The notes beneath the pieces are model-generated. The model saw only the letters and a list, made by a program, of their open reading frames with translations. It did no database searches and was not told the DNA's origin. A stretch of DNA of 32,163 bases from Burkholderiales bacterium. Lineage in GTDB: Bacteria; Pseudomonadota; Gammaproteobacteria; Burkholderiales; Burkholderiaceae_D. The stretch covers positions 1 through 32,163 of the forward strand of contig JACQDW010000075.1 in the NCBI GenBank assembly GCA_016200845.1, in the 5' to 3' direction. How positions within the stretch are numbered: the stretch's first letter is position 1; every line of letters starts with the position of its first letter. The position numbers were made by a program, and so were the translations under genes. Shown one piece after another: positions 18,379-27,465 of the stretch.

Positions 18379-19004
18379 GGATGCACCTCGTTTGTGCAAG
18401 AGCCTTGTCCCCACAACGCATAGCGCGGCTCATACTTGAACAAGATGCGCCTTGGATAGTCCCGATTTTCTGTAAAGTTGGCTGCAGAGCGACCCGCATT
18501 TACTCGCTCTACAACGCTGAAATAGCGACGCGAATCAAGCCCCAAGCTTGATGCGTGCTTTTGATCGCGATAAACCCAGCCAAGACCGCCGTTATAGGCG
18601 GACAAGGCCATAGCCATGCGGTGACACGGGTTTACCGCAGTGATTTGTTGATAGAGCCAGCGGTCGTACTGCACCAGGGAGCGCATCGCCCATGTGGGAT
18701 TACTGGGCTGGCAGTCGATAACGCTGATTTTATTTTTGCTGCACCACCATTGCGCGGTGGACGGCATAAACTGCGCCATGCCTTGTGCACCGACACGGGA
18801 AACCGCCTGCGGGTTCCAGCCGCTTTCCTGCTGTATCTGCGCCGCGAATGTCGCAACAGGCGCATCCAAGCCCCACTCAGCGTGTGCAACACGGATAAGT
18901 GGGGCGCGATAGCTTACTGCTGCGGGAGGTATTTGTTGAGCGATTGCCACTTGTGTCATCGACCAAGCGGAAACACAGGCGAGAAGGGTAAGCAGCCAGC
19001 GCAT
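18375..19004 (-). CDS. phage lytic transglycosylase (SLT domain) with N-terminal signal
   Basis: QQESGWNPQAVSRVGAQGMAQFMPSTAQWW; ALSAYNGGLGWV; signal MRWLLTLLACVSAWSMTQVAIAQ. Confidence 0.88.
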   Translation of the reverse strand: MRWLLTLLACVSAWSMTQVAIAQQIPPAAVSYRAPLIRVAHAEWGLDAPVATFAAQIQQESGWNPQAVSRVGAQGMAQFMPSTAQWWCSKNKISVIDCQPSNPTWAMRSLVQYDRWLYQQITAVNPCHRMAMALSAYNGGLGWVYRDQKHASSLGLDSRRYFSVVERVNAGRSAANFTENRDYPRRILFKYEPRYALWGQGSCTNEVHP

Positions 19005-19005
19005 C

Positions 19006-19356
19006 TTATGCGCCCAGACCGATGGCGATCATGAATGCCGCTACGATCACTGCCCGGCGTATCTGGGCTATCGCAAACAGCATGTCGTTTTGCAACTGAC
19101 AATCCAGATCGAACAGCAGGCCACCGCCCTCAATGTCGCGTTCGTCTTCATCATCCTTCGGATAGAAGCGATCCGGGCGCGCATAGGGAAACAAAGAACG
19201 ATCCAGCCAATAGCCGCCAAAGCCACCCATTGCGATCAGGTTGAGCTTGTACAAACTGACTGCCAGCTGCTGCGGATAGAAGAAGAAAATCAACACCGAC
19301 AGCGCCAGAGCAATCAGCAGCCAGTCCATCATGCGAATTTTAAGTAGAAATTTCAC
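19006..19356 (-). CDS. putative holin
   Basis: Two or three hydrophobic segments, directly upstream of lysin. Confidence 0.65.
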   Translation of the reverse strand: MKFLLKIRMMDWLLIALALSVLIFFFYPQQLAVSLYKLNLIAMGGFGGYWLDRSLFPYARPDRFYPKDDEDERDIEGGGLLFDLDCQLQNDMLFAIAQIRRAVIVAAFMIAIGLGA

Positions 19357-19437
19357 AGCACACTCCCAGAGGTCATTGGTTAAAAATGAACTGATACAGC
19401 TCAGTAGATGCCAATGTAAGTGGAGCGCGGAAACGAC

Positions 19438-19462
19438 TAAAGGCTGACGCGTGTCAGCAGTG
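19438..19462 (-). promoter_or_regulatory. putative late-promoter activator site upstream of the holin/lysis operon
   Basis: CTGAC-GCGT-GTCAG dyad (19444-19457) between the Mor-like gene and holin; shared with 11015-11039. Confidence 0.6.
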
Positions 19463-19505
19463 CTTTAATTGAGAGGGAATTTTATTGCAGGAAGAACGAA
19501 AGAGC

Positions 19506-19949
19506 TTAGATCAAGCTCATTTGGCGGGGATCAACGGCGCTGGTTTCTGTACCAGTGGTTTTGAGAATGCGCCAGATAGTACGCTCATGAATGTGCGGTG
19601 TAAACTGTCGTGTGATCTTGGCGACGGCGGCGCGGGCGGATAATTTGTCACGCATAGTCAGGTGATCAAACTCATTCAATATCTGGCGATTGCGCAAAAT
19701 AATCATGGCACGGCGGCAAGTCGGCACGGTGAAGGGGTCACTGCCAAAGAAGCGCAGCATCTTCTCTGCACCTTCGCGTCCCACGATGGCGGCCATTTTT
19801 TCCAGACTGGTAGCGCTGTGGTAGAGATTGATCGCTGTGCCGCCATGTGCATCGATCAAGCGCAAGGCATTGACCAAGCCCACCAGGGCAATCAATTTTT
19901 GTGCTGTCATCGGCAAATGTGCCAAGGCTGGATCGATCTCTTGCATCAT
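19506..19949 (-). CDS. Mor/C-family transcription activator
   Basis: LIALVGLVNALRLIDAHGGTAINLYHS...VGREGAEKMLRFFGSDPFTVPTCRRAMIILRNRQI + C-terminal HTH. Confidence 0.82.
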   Translation of the reverse strand: MMQEIDPALAHLPMTAQKLIALVGLVNALRLIDAHGGTAINLYHSATSLEKMAAIVGREGAEKMLRFFGSDPFTVPTCRRAMIILRNRQILNEFDHLTMRDKLSARAAVAKITRQFTPHIHERTIWRILKTTGTETSAVDPRQMSLI

Positions 19950-20380
19950 CCTGTTTTCCTCCCGTGCCTTTGCGCGTCATAATTTAACGCTGCAATAATT
20001 TTCATTAACTGAGCGGCGTCGCACCATTCGATACGATCCACTTTGCAAATGCGCTTCGCCATACCGTCGGCATACGACCAAGGGCGCTGTGCTTCTGCCA
20101 GTTGCGCTTCGATCTTGGCGATCAGGCTGGCCTTGTCTTTTTTAACGACAGGCGCTGAGCGTTCAGCCTTCTTCGCCTTCACCTTAAAGCCTAGCTTTTT
20201 GAAATGATCCAGCAGCGCCTTGCGGCCTTGCCACGTCAGGTCTTTACTGGAAGTCTTCCCTGTGACCTGCAGCAGCAAGGCGCGATAGGTGTCATCATCC
20301 AGCGCCAATTGCACTTTGGCGATATGGATTTGCGCCAGTTCGGCTTTGCGCAGTTGGTCGGCGGTTTTCAAGGGTTTCAT
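19946..20380 (-). CDS. DUF1018 / Mu gp16 (GemA-like) regulatory protein
   Basis: AQIHIAKVQLALDDDTYRALLLQVTGKTSSKDLTWQGRKALLDHFKKLGFK. Confidence 0.88.
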   Translation of the reverse strand: MKPLKTADQLRKAELAQIHIAKVQLALDDDTYRALLLQVTGKTSSKDLTWQGRKALLDHFKKLGFKVKAKKAERSAPVVKKDKASLIAKIEAQLAEAQRPWSYADGMAKRICKVDRIEWCDAAQLMKIIAALNYDAQRHGRKTG

Positions 20381-20382
20381 AA

Positions 20383-20796
20383 TTAAAACCCTACCTTTAC
20401 CAATTCGAGGTTCTGGTTGTTTTTTTCAAAGTGCCGACGCAATGATTTAACGCTATTCCAGCTCGGCATTAACATCGTGTGCTTTTTGTTTATCTCTACC
20501 AGTCTCGCTTTTGGACACCGCTTACCACCCCATATTTTTATCAGGTCTGCCCGCGTTTTCGCAGAGTGGATGAAAGACGATTTTGGACAAAAAAATCTCT
20601 TGCCTTCCTCGCTGTCATTCACCATCCACTTACCGCACCACTGGCCATTCACGTAAGTCATGATGGTGTATTTAAATGTCTTAACACGTTCAACGCGCAA
20701 ATTGACCTTAAAGCCGTCAATCATCATTTCAACATGTCCCCACGAGCCAGAAAGCTCAGCTTCAACTTGTTCCCATTGTTCTTTTGTGATCGTCAT
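20383..20796 (-). CDS. hypothetical protein
   Basis: MTITKEQWEQVEAELSGSWGHVEMMIDGFKVNLRVERVK; start chosen after leader-like N-terminus. Confidence 0.65.
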   Translation of the reverse strand: MTITKEQWEQVEAELSGSWGHVEMMIDGFKVNLRVERVKTFKYTIMTYVNGQWCGKWMVNDSEEGKRFFCPKSSFIHSAKTRADLIKIWGGKRCPKARLVEINKKHTMLMPSWNSVKSLRRHFEKNNQNLELVKVGF

Positions 20797-20846
20797 ATCT
20801 ATAACCTTTCGGCTGCTCATCAGTGCAAGGCCACCACGGCTTGCAG

Positions 20847-20869
20847 ACAAAGCGGCTAGGCCGCTTTGT
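20847..20869 (-). terminator. hairpin downstream of HU-like gene (possible terminator/attenuator)
   Basis: ACAAAGCGGC-TAG-GCCGCTTTGT perfect 10-bp inverted repeat, 3-nt loop; T-run is weak. Confidence 0.5.
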
Positions 20870-20884
20870 TTCGCTTCTTGATAC

Positions 20885-21160
20885 TTACCCTGCGGCTGCT
20901 TCTTTTAACGCCTTGGCGGCGCTAAATTTAGGCGTGCGCTTGGCGGCGATGTCGATACTTGCGCCAGTCGCTGGATTGCGGCCTTTACGTGCGGCGCGTT
21001 CGCTGGCGCTAAACTTGCCCAGATCGGTGATGGCAATTTCATGCCCGGCGCGGACGGTGTCCAGCACCGTTGTCACCAGGACGTTTAAAACAGATTCGGC
21101 TTGCGCCTTGGTAACGTCTGCGGATTCGGCTAAGTGCTTGATCAATTCTTGCTTGTTCAT
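20885..21160 (-). CDS. HU-family DNA-binding protein
   Basis: MNKQELIKHLAESADVTKAQAESVLNVLVTTVLDTVRAGHEIAITDLGKFSASERAARKGRNPATGASIDIAAKRTPKFSAAKALK. Confidence 0.95.
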   Translation of the reverse strand: MNKQELIKHLAESADVTKAQAESVLNVLVTTVLDTVRAGHEIAITDLGKFSASERAARKGRNPATGASIDIAAKRTPKFSAAKALKEAAAG

Positions 21161-21295
21161 GTGTTGCTCCATTACGTTAAAAAGTTAAATAAAGTGACCA
21201 CTGTCGCGGGTCGGGCGGTGCACCACGTTTTACCGCTTGCACTGACACTGTTTTTTCTGGCTAAGCCACCTGTGCCTGGGCTGCTACAGCACAAC

Positions 21296-21925
21296 CTATA
21301 AAGCAGCCATGTCGAGCGGGATGGCTTCATATTGATCCGTATCGTCGGCGCGGCGCTTGTAGAAGCGCACGTATTGCTTGCTGCCGACCACCTGCACCGA
21401 TTCGCCTATGGCTTTCATGGCGTTTTTCCAGCGCTCATCTTCTATTTCAAGGCGACGCAAGCCCAAGATACGGCCATGATTCAGATTGCCTTCCTGATCG
21501 GTCTTGAATGCGTCTTGCACCAGGACTTGGATTTCCGGGCTGGAGCCTTGCGACCACTCGTTAATGCATTCATCGATCAGGGATTTAGCCGCTTGCAAGC
21601 GTTCGTCAAACTGGATGCTTTCGCTCACGGCAAACTGCACCTTGAACTGTCCGTCGAAAGAAAACAGGGTGACATTGCCTTTCTTGCCGCCCAGCTTGGT
21701 GTCGTACTGCTCTGCGCTCATATCCACAAACGCAGCGATATCACCGAAGGTGCTAGCCTTGAATTTCGCCAAGGCTTCATTGACAGCCACTGCTTTAGCG
21801 ATCAATTCCTGCACCAGCTGGTCACGCGCCTTATCGATGGGCTTGACTAGCGATTCAGGCACCAAGCGGCCTTGCGCGTCCTGCATGTAGCCTGGTGGTA
21901 GTTCGAATTGTGTTGCTGTATTCAT
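21296..21925 (-). CDS. DUF3164 family protein
   Basis: 209 aa; GYMQDAQGRLVPESLVKPIDKARDQLVQELIAKA. Confidence 0.85.
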   Translation of the reverse strand: MNTATQFELPPGYMQDAQGRLVPESLVKPIDKARDQLVQELIAKAVAVNEALAKFKASTFGDIAAFVDMSAEQYDTKLGGKKGNVTLFSFDGQFKVQFAVSESIQFDERLQAAKSLIDECINEWSQGSSPEIQVLVQDAFKTDQEGNLNHGRILGLRRLEIEDERWKNAMKAIGESVQVVGSKQYVRFYKRRADDTDQYEAIPLDMAAL

Positions 21926-21951
21926 GCGTTACTCCTGTTCTGATTGATTAG

Positions 21952-22068
21952 TTACACATCGGTCGGGCCGATGGGGATCGGGAATTTCTTTGTTTGCTGC
22001 TCTTGTTGCGGGGACTTCTCTTCTTTATCCGGCGGCGGCCACGGATAGTGCGGCTCAAAATTGCTCAT
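21952..22068 (-). CDS. 38-aa small protein, not in ORF track
   Basis: MSNFEPHYPWPPPDKEEKSPQQEQQTKKFPIPIGPTDV; GGAGGAAGC upstream of ATG; ATGAGC overlaps previous stop. Confidence 0.6.
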   Translation of the reverse strand: MSNFEPHYPWPPPDKEEKSPQQEQQTKKFPIPIGPTDV

Positions 22069-22619
22069 GCTTCCTCCTTATTTCTGGGTTTCAGGTTTAA
22101 CGCTTGACGTACGCTGTCCGGCATCGCCGTTCTTATCGCCGGAATATCCAACTTGGAAAAACCTTGCGACACCTCTTGACGATGGCTTCCTTCGCCAGCG
22201 ATTCCTTTGCGTTGATTCTCTTTAGCCTGTTCCTGCCGGGCTTCCAATTTTTCTGAAGCGCCGATCAAGACCTGGAGCAAATAACCGTGCGTTTTTAACG
22301 GCAGTTGCAAATTGCCTCGGCTGGCCAACACGGTTTCAATCGCCAACTTCCAACTCTCACGCGGTGCGGCATAATGCTGGCCGTTGCGTGTGATCTTGCC
22401 AGCCTGAACCATAGGAATTAACTCTTCCAACAGCACTGCGACACGATCAAAACTCAGGCTGCGCTTAGCAGGCCGGAATAACGCGAGGTATTGAATCAAG
22501 GCCTTACCCAGCGTTAAATCCATGCCCATCGCAGCCGCAATGGCGGAACGGGCGGCGTCATGGTTGATCATCGCGTCCAAGCTCATTTCTGCGCCGCAGG
22601 CGGGGCAAGCGGTACGCAT
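22065..22619 (-). CDS. hypothetical Mu-like early protein with N-terminal CPAC zinc-ribbon-like motif
   Basis: MRTACPACGAEMSLDAMINHDAARSAIAAAMGMDLTLGKALIQYLALFRPAKRSLS; start 2 nt after the preceding TAG. Confidence 0.75.
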   Translation of the reverse strand: MRTACPACGAEMSLDAMINHDAARSAIAAAMGMDLTLGKALIQYLALFRPAKRSLSFDRVAVLLEELIPMVQAGKITRNGQHYAAPRESWKLAIETVLASRGNLQLPLKTHGYLLQVLIGASEKLEARQEQAKENQRKGIAGEGSHRQEVSQGFSKLDIPAIRTAMPDSVRQALNLKPRNKEEA

Positions 22620-22620
22620 G

Positions 22621-22797
22621 CTATTCCCCACACACTTTGACAACTGAGCCAACAGAGCCGAGGCCAGTCTCAATTTGCACATCAACGACTTCTTCCCAGC
22701 GCTGCTCTTGGATTTCAAAACTTATGTCTGTCACCAAATAGACCGGGTAGTAATGCGGAAACTTCGCCAGTTCCAGTATCAATTCACCGACTGTCAT
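22621..22797 (-). CDS. 58-aa small protein, not in ORF track
   Basis: MTVGELILELAKFPHYYPVYLVTDISFEIQEQRWEEVVDVQIETGLGSVGSVVKVCGE; tightly packed between neighbours. Confidence 0.65.
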   Translation of the reverse strand: MTVGELILELAKFPHYYPVYLVTDISFEIQEQRWEEVVDVQIETGLGSVGSVVKVCGE

Positions 22798-22799
22798 GA

Positions 22800-23015
22800 T
22801 CAGACGCCTCCCAGTTTGTTTAACTCGGCACGCGCCTCGACGCGACGCATCAACAAGCTCTTGCGTGCAGCCTCTGCTGCTGTTTTGTTGGCGTCCACAT
22901 CCGTTAAATAGTCGCCCAAGGCTTTATATTCTTGGTCGATGACATAGATATGCAATGCGATAGCAGCACGCCGGATGGCGGTCAGCATGGGCTGTACATT
23001 AATTAATGTCCTCAT
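22800..23015 (-). CDS. hypothetical protein
   Basis: 71 aa in early operon. Confidence 0.6.
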   Translation of the reverse strand: MRTLINVQPMLTAIRRAAIALHIYVIDQEYKALGDYLTDVDANKTAAEAARKSLLMRRVEARAELNKLGGV

Positions 23016-23022
23016 GGTGCAC

Positions 23023-23268
23023 CTACGCGGTTTGGGTGGTAAGAACAGCCTTCATTTCCTTGATCGAAAGCCCGCTTTCTTCGTGGGCGCTGATCAACAT
23101 GCTTGCACCGACAGGCAGCCTGCCGTGACGAATCTTGCTGATCACAGGTGGCGCCACTTCCAGCACCCGCGACAAACCCGCATCGTTTTTTAACGTCATG
23201 GTTGCAAGCAGTAAATCAAGAAATGCGTTGTTGTTGCGTACCTGTTCTGCGTTCAATTTCGTTTTCAT
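23023..23268 (-). CDS. small HTH (Cro/CI-like) protein
   Basis: TLKNDAGLSRVLEVAPPVISKIRHGRLPVGASMLISAHEESGLSIKEMKAVL. Confidence 0.7.
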   Translation of the reverse strand: MKTKLNAEQVRNNNAFLDLLLATMTLKNDAGLSRVLEVAPPVISKIRHGRLPVGASMLISAHEESGLSIKEMKAVLTTQTA

Positions 23269-23774
23269 GCTGCCTCCTGCGTAGTGTTGATTTGTGGGCC
23301 GCCGACAACTGGCAGCGGCAAGGTAACTTTGTCGATGATTCCGGCTTGTTGGACTGGCGTTGCGTCAACTGCACGCGCCGCCGCTTTTAACGCGTTCTTC
23401 TTTGGCGTCGCTGCTTCCTGAACCAGTGGCTTAGGCTTAAAGGCGCATTGCTGACAGGCTTGCCACTGCATCATTTGCCGTGGGTTGTGGGTCGGCGCTG
23501 CACTGAGCGCATTTTCGCGACAGATGCTGATGCCGACGCTGTGCCCACTGTGGGGGCATTCCATTTGCTCAAAGGTGCGGCGGTAGTCGCGCTCGATGTG
23601 CGCCGTGCTGGCAGCCCCGGTGCCATACGCACCGCAGCCGTTCATCACTTGTGAGAGCTTGGCGCGGCAGATGCCCATCTTCTTTGCGACATCGGCCTTC
23701 GTGCTGTTATCAACCTCACGCTGCAAGCCCTTGAACCAGTCCAAGCCCATGTAGTCACATAACTTCATCTTCAT
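23265..23774 (-). CDS. hypothetical HTH-containing protein
   Basis: KADVAKKMGICRAKLSQVMNGCGAYGTGAASTAHIERDYRRTF. Confidence 0.7.
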   Translation of the reverse strand: MKMKLCDYMGLDWFKGLQREVDNSTKADVAKKMGICRAKLSQVMNGCGAYGTGAASTAHIERDYRRTFEQMECPHSGHSVGISICRENALSAAPTHNPRQMMQWQACQQCAFKPKPLVQEAATPKKNALKAAARAVDATPVQQAGIIDKVTLPLPVVGGPQINTTQEAA

Positions 23775-24393
23775 CTCCTTTTTCTTCAATCCACATCACG
23801 CGATTCTTGTTGGGGTCGTACACTTGCTTGGTACGCTGTACCATCGGCGCACGTGGCCCGGTGTCCATGTTTGGCTTAAAGCGGTAGCGCCCTGGTCGTG
23901 CACGTCGCCCCAATACGGGTGCTGTGACGCATTCGAGATACCCGGCATTGGCCAACATGAGGACATAGGTCTTGGCGGTCTCTTCTGCGACTATTTGCGA
24001 GCTGGTGCTGGCAAATGCAGCGAGTTCGCGATAATCGAAGTTTTGCCCCTTCAACACACGACGCAGGGTTCCCCACATCGCTTCATTGACGCTGCCTTGG
24101 GTGACGACTTCCCCTTTCTTGGTTAAGCGCGGCGCTTCCACGCCGTTGTCTTTGATCAGGGCGTAGATATTGCGCTTACACATCGTACCGACCGCTTCAC
24201 TGTCAATGACTGCGATAAAGCCCGCCTTGAGAAGGACTTTGACGTAGTCTTTGACTGCATCTTCAGACACCTTGCCGCGCTCTGCGATCTGTGCCTGGGT
24301 GAATCGGTCATGCTGCTTGCGTATCTGCGCCCACACTTTTTGACGCGGCGACTTTCCGCCACTCATTTCTTGTTCGGCAGGTAATCTGGCCAT
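23755..24393 (-). CDS. hypothetical early protein (winged-helix-like)
   Basis: 212 aa between MuB-like and HTH genes; RFTQAQIAERGKVSEDAVKDYVKVLLKAGFI. Confidence 0.7.
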   Translation of the reverse strand: MARLPAEQEMSGGKSPRQKVWAQIRKQHDRFTQAQIAERGKVSEDAVKDYVKVLLKAGFIAVIDSEAVGTMCKRNIYALIKDNGVEAPRLTKKGEVVTQGSVNEAMWGTLRRVLKGQNFDYRELAAFASTSSQIVAEETAKTYVLMLANAGYLECVTAPVLGRRARPGRYRFKPNMDTGPRAPMVQRTKQVYDPNKNRVMWIEEKGDEDEVM

Positions 24394-24395
24394 CG

Positions 24396-25163
24396 TTAAA
24401 TCTTCCTTTTTGGATGGGTGGCGGAAGGCAAGGCGATCTTTTGCAATGCCGCGAAGGTGACGCTGTCCATGCCCTGCGTTAAACAGTGTTCATGCAGCTG
24501 GTTAAAACACTTCACCACGCTGCTGACCGAGCCTTTGGCAAACTGCACCAGGGCTTCCACGGCATTGGCGTCAAATTCGATGTTGGGGCAGTAGATCGGC
24601 GCTAATTTGTAGGCGTCGTCCACCGTCACATCCTTGGCTTCTGCCCAGGCTGATACGCGGCGATAGAGTTGCTTAAACTGCGGTCTTGCCATCGCATTCG
24701 GTAGCTGCTCTTCACCGACCAACAGGATCGGCGTCTGGGTGGAATCAAACAGTTCGCGGGTGATCTGCGCCAAAATCGGCTTCTCGATGGCGCGGTTAAA
24801 TTCATCCAGAATCAAGACGCGCTTGGATGCGGCTAACTGGCTGGTGACTGCATCGAACAAGTCGGGAATCGTCGAGTTATAGCTGTAGTCCACCTTCATT
24901 TCTTCCAGTATCTTTTGCAGGAAGGTTTTCTTCGTCCAGACCGCTTTCATCTGCACAAAGTAAGCGCGTGTGTCGAGCGCCAAGGTGTTGCTGCTAAAGG
25001 TCTTTCCCCAGCCGCTAGGGCCATACAGCACCCCGATGCCGTCCATGCCCATGCGGCGATTGGTGAGCTGCTCTAGGGTGGCCGCGACCAGATCGAAGGT
25101 CGCGATAGCAGCGACGCCGCCGCGCGGACGTGCTGTGTTTGCCTTGCTATTTTGCTGTGCCAT
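24396..25163 (-). CDS. B: MuB-like AAA ATPase transposition protein
   Basis: Walker A GPSGWGKTFSSN; Walker B RVLILDEFNRAI; adjacent to the transposase. Confidence 0.93.
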   Translation of the reverse strand: MAQQNSKANTARPRGGVAAIATFDLVAATLEQLTNRRMGMDGIGVLYGPSGWGKTFSSNTLALDTRAYFVQMKAVWTKKTFLQKILEEMKVDYSYNSTIPDLFDAVTSQLAASKRVLILDEFNRAIEKPILAQITRELFDSTQTPILLVGEEQLPNAMARPQFKQLYRRVSAWAEAKDVTVDDAYKLAPIYCPNIEFDANAVEALVQFAKGSVSSVVKCFNQLHEHCLTQGMDSVTFAALQKIALPSATHPKRKI

Positions 25164-25183
25164 AAGTCATAATCCTTCTGTAG

Positions 25184-27364
25184 TTAGTTTTGGTTCATAC
25201 AAAGCACGGTTGCCGCCGTGCTTTGCTCTTCTTGTGTCATCGCCTGATGACGTTTGTAAAACATCGTGAATTCATTTGATTGCTGGTACATCCCGTACCA
25301 TCTGGTCTGTTGCGCGTCTTCGATAACACCTCCCTCATTGAGTAATTGATCCAGTGCCATCCAGCGGGCAAAGCGTTGGTGCGGCTGTTCCGGCAGATCA
25401 ACGACCTTGCTCTCTTCTGCCTCTGCCGTTACTTCCTTAAATTCTGTGTAGGTCACGCCTGGTGCGCTGACCAAGATTTCTTGGTCTTGGTCTAACGCCC
25501 ACTTCTCGCGGATTTGGTCGATGTTGGTCGGAATGACCACGCCTTGCGACACCTCTAAAGCCAAGGCGCCATCGCGCTCCGCATGAATCTCCGTTAAGCC
25601 ATTGAGCAGGCGTTTTTCACGTCCAGCCGTGCGTTTTTCTTGTGCCTGCTGTACAAATGACTTAGGCATGTAGGGCGCGGCATTGGCATCCAGCTCGGCG
25701 CTACAAATCAGGCGACCATCGGCGTTGTAAATCCATACCGTCTGCGGATCGTGAATGTCATATGAGACCGCCATTTGCTCACCGTTAAACTCCGTTAATG
25801 CGGCGTTGAAATAGCGCATACCGAACAACTCAACCTCGGCACGGCGCACTGAGCGCATCATTTGCGGCCGGAATAAGGCTATGCCTTCTTCCTTGCTGAC
25901 GTGGTGCGGCGTAAACCCTTTTGCTTCCGCCAGCGCCCAAGCTTCGTTCGGCGCTTGATGGCGTTTGCGACCAGTCGCCGGGTCGATCATCTTAGGCAAG
26001 CTGCGATGTGGGCGATTGTTATACGCGTTAAATTTGCCGTTAATGAATTCGATAAAATGTGACCAGCCCATCAACGGTATCGTCGCCACTTCGCCTTTTG
26101 TTTTCGCTTTTAACGCATTGCGCGACAGCTTAAAGACGTTATGTTTCGCCTCGCGATCCATGTCCGCGCCCATGTAGCCAGTGATTTCCTTGGCCGCCTT
26201 GGTCAGCGTCTGGTGAAAGCGTTCGATCACACCACGCGCCTGGGAGTTGTACGGCAGGCTGTGCACCATTTCAGTACCGAGCCGCGCCATTACTCCCGTG
26301 GCCTTGTCCTGCATCATTTGATTGACATAGCCTGAGCCGTTATCGACATAAAAAATCGCGGGTATGCCGCCAGTCTCGACCGCGTGGCGCAAGGCATCCA
26401 ACACCACCAAGGCACTCTCATTGAGGCCGATAGACCAGCCAACGGCGCGGCGGGTCGCGATATCGATGACCGTGGTGATCTCCGGCCGGAAAGGGCGTCC
26501 GTGCAATGGGTGCTGCACTTCCGCATCAAATTTATGACCGTCGGCGCTGTACACGTCTGAGGGCAACAGATCATCAAACGTGCGGCGCACAAAGGATTTC
26601 AGGTTTTTCAACTCACGATCACCCATACGCCCCACTTGCAGGCTGACGTTGCCGATCTTCTTCAAGAAACGGCGCACCTGGTGAATGCTGGGGCGATCCA
26701 TCGCCGCATTGGCTTCCACGAATAATTGATAAGCGTGCTCTACCGTTGGTTTTTCAGGCTTTTGATAGTAGCTAAGGAAGCTCTCCGCCCAGACAGGCAC
26801 GGCCATATTGGCTTCACGCTTCTTCGGTACGATACAGCCCGCCTTTTGGTATTCGACCAGGCGCAACAAGCTACGCTCACTGGGCAAGCCGTCTGCGCTT
26901 GGCTTGCCACGTCCATCCCGTGCCAGGCGCAAGGTTGACAAGAGTTGATCGCTCACTTCGCCGCGTCTCGCAAAGTCCAGCAAAGTACGCGCCGCTTTTT
27001 TTAACGGATAACCTGTACGCTTCATGATCGAATTTAACGCGTCTATCACGCCTTTACGGGCATCTGCCGTTAAATTCTGTTCGTCGGTATAACTACCCCT
27101 GCTCTGCACGACAACGGAGGTCGTCACTACGGCTGGCGCTAAGGCGACCAACTGCTTCGCGGCAGAATCGCGAATGGCAGCCATGACTTCAGCGGAGGGG
27201 ACATATTCGCGACGCTTGCCGCCACGGCCAGAGACCTCTTTAAAAGCCCAGGAGCAACGATCAGCGTAAGCAATGATGTTTGCTTTTGAACCCGGCAAGC
27301 CTGGTATCGACATACCAGCCAGTTCAGCGGCGCTGTAGTGGGTTTTAATCGTTACTTGGCTCAT
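25184..27364 (-). CDS. A: MuA-like DDE transposase
   Basis: 726 aa; N-terminal Mu-type DNA-binding domain; catalytic core VYSADGHKFDAEVQ...IFYVDNGSGYVNQMM...HSLPYNSQARGVIERFHQTL. Confidence 0.95.
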   Translation of the reverse strand: MSQVTIKTHYSAAELAGMSIPGLPGSKANIIAYADRCSWAFKEVSGRGGKRREYVPSAEVMAAIRDSAAKQLVALAPAVVTTSVVVQSRGSYTDEQNLTADARKGVIDALNSIMKRTGYPLKKAARTLLDFARRGEVSDQLLSTLRLARDGRGKPSADGLPSERSLLRLVEYQKAGCIVPKKREANMAVPVWAESFLSYYQKPEKPTVEHAYQLFVEANAAMDRPSIHQVRRFLKKIGNVSLQVGRMGDRELKNLKSFVRRTFDDLLPSDVYSADGHKFDAEVQHPLHGRPFRPEITTVIDIATRRAVGWSIGLNESALVVLDALRHAVETGGIPAIFYVDNGSGYVNQMMQDKATGVMARLGTEMVHSLPYNSQARGVIERFHQTLTKAAKEITGYMGADMDREAKHNVFKLSRNALKAKTKGEVATIPLMGWSHFIEFINGKFNAYNNRPHRSLPKMIDPATGRKRHQAPNEAWALAEAKGFTPHHVSKEEGIALFRPQMMRSVRRAEVELFGMRYFNAALTEFNGEQMAVSYDIHDPQTVWIYNADGRLICSAELDANAAPYMPKSFVQQAQEKRTAGREKRLLNGLTEIHAERDGALALEVSQGVVIPTNIDQIREKWALDQDQEILVSAPGVTYTEFKEVTAEAEESKVVDLPEQPHQRFARWMALDQLLNEGGVIEDAQQTRWYGMYQQSNEFTMFYKRHQAMTQEEQSTAATVLCMNQN

Positions 27365-27465
27365 GCCAAGCCTCCAGACAAAAATAAGGCGAGGGGTGAT
27401 CTAGTTACTCTAAAATCACCTGGCAGGCTCCACTGCAAACAACTCAATTTCACAGGACACCCCTC

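Noticed and set aside
21173-21295. Possible promoter and small hairpins between HU-like and DUF3164 genes
   Set aside because: No clear -35/-10 or extended dyad that I could support.
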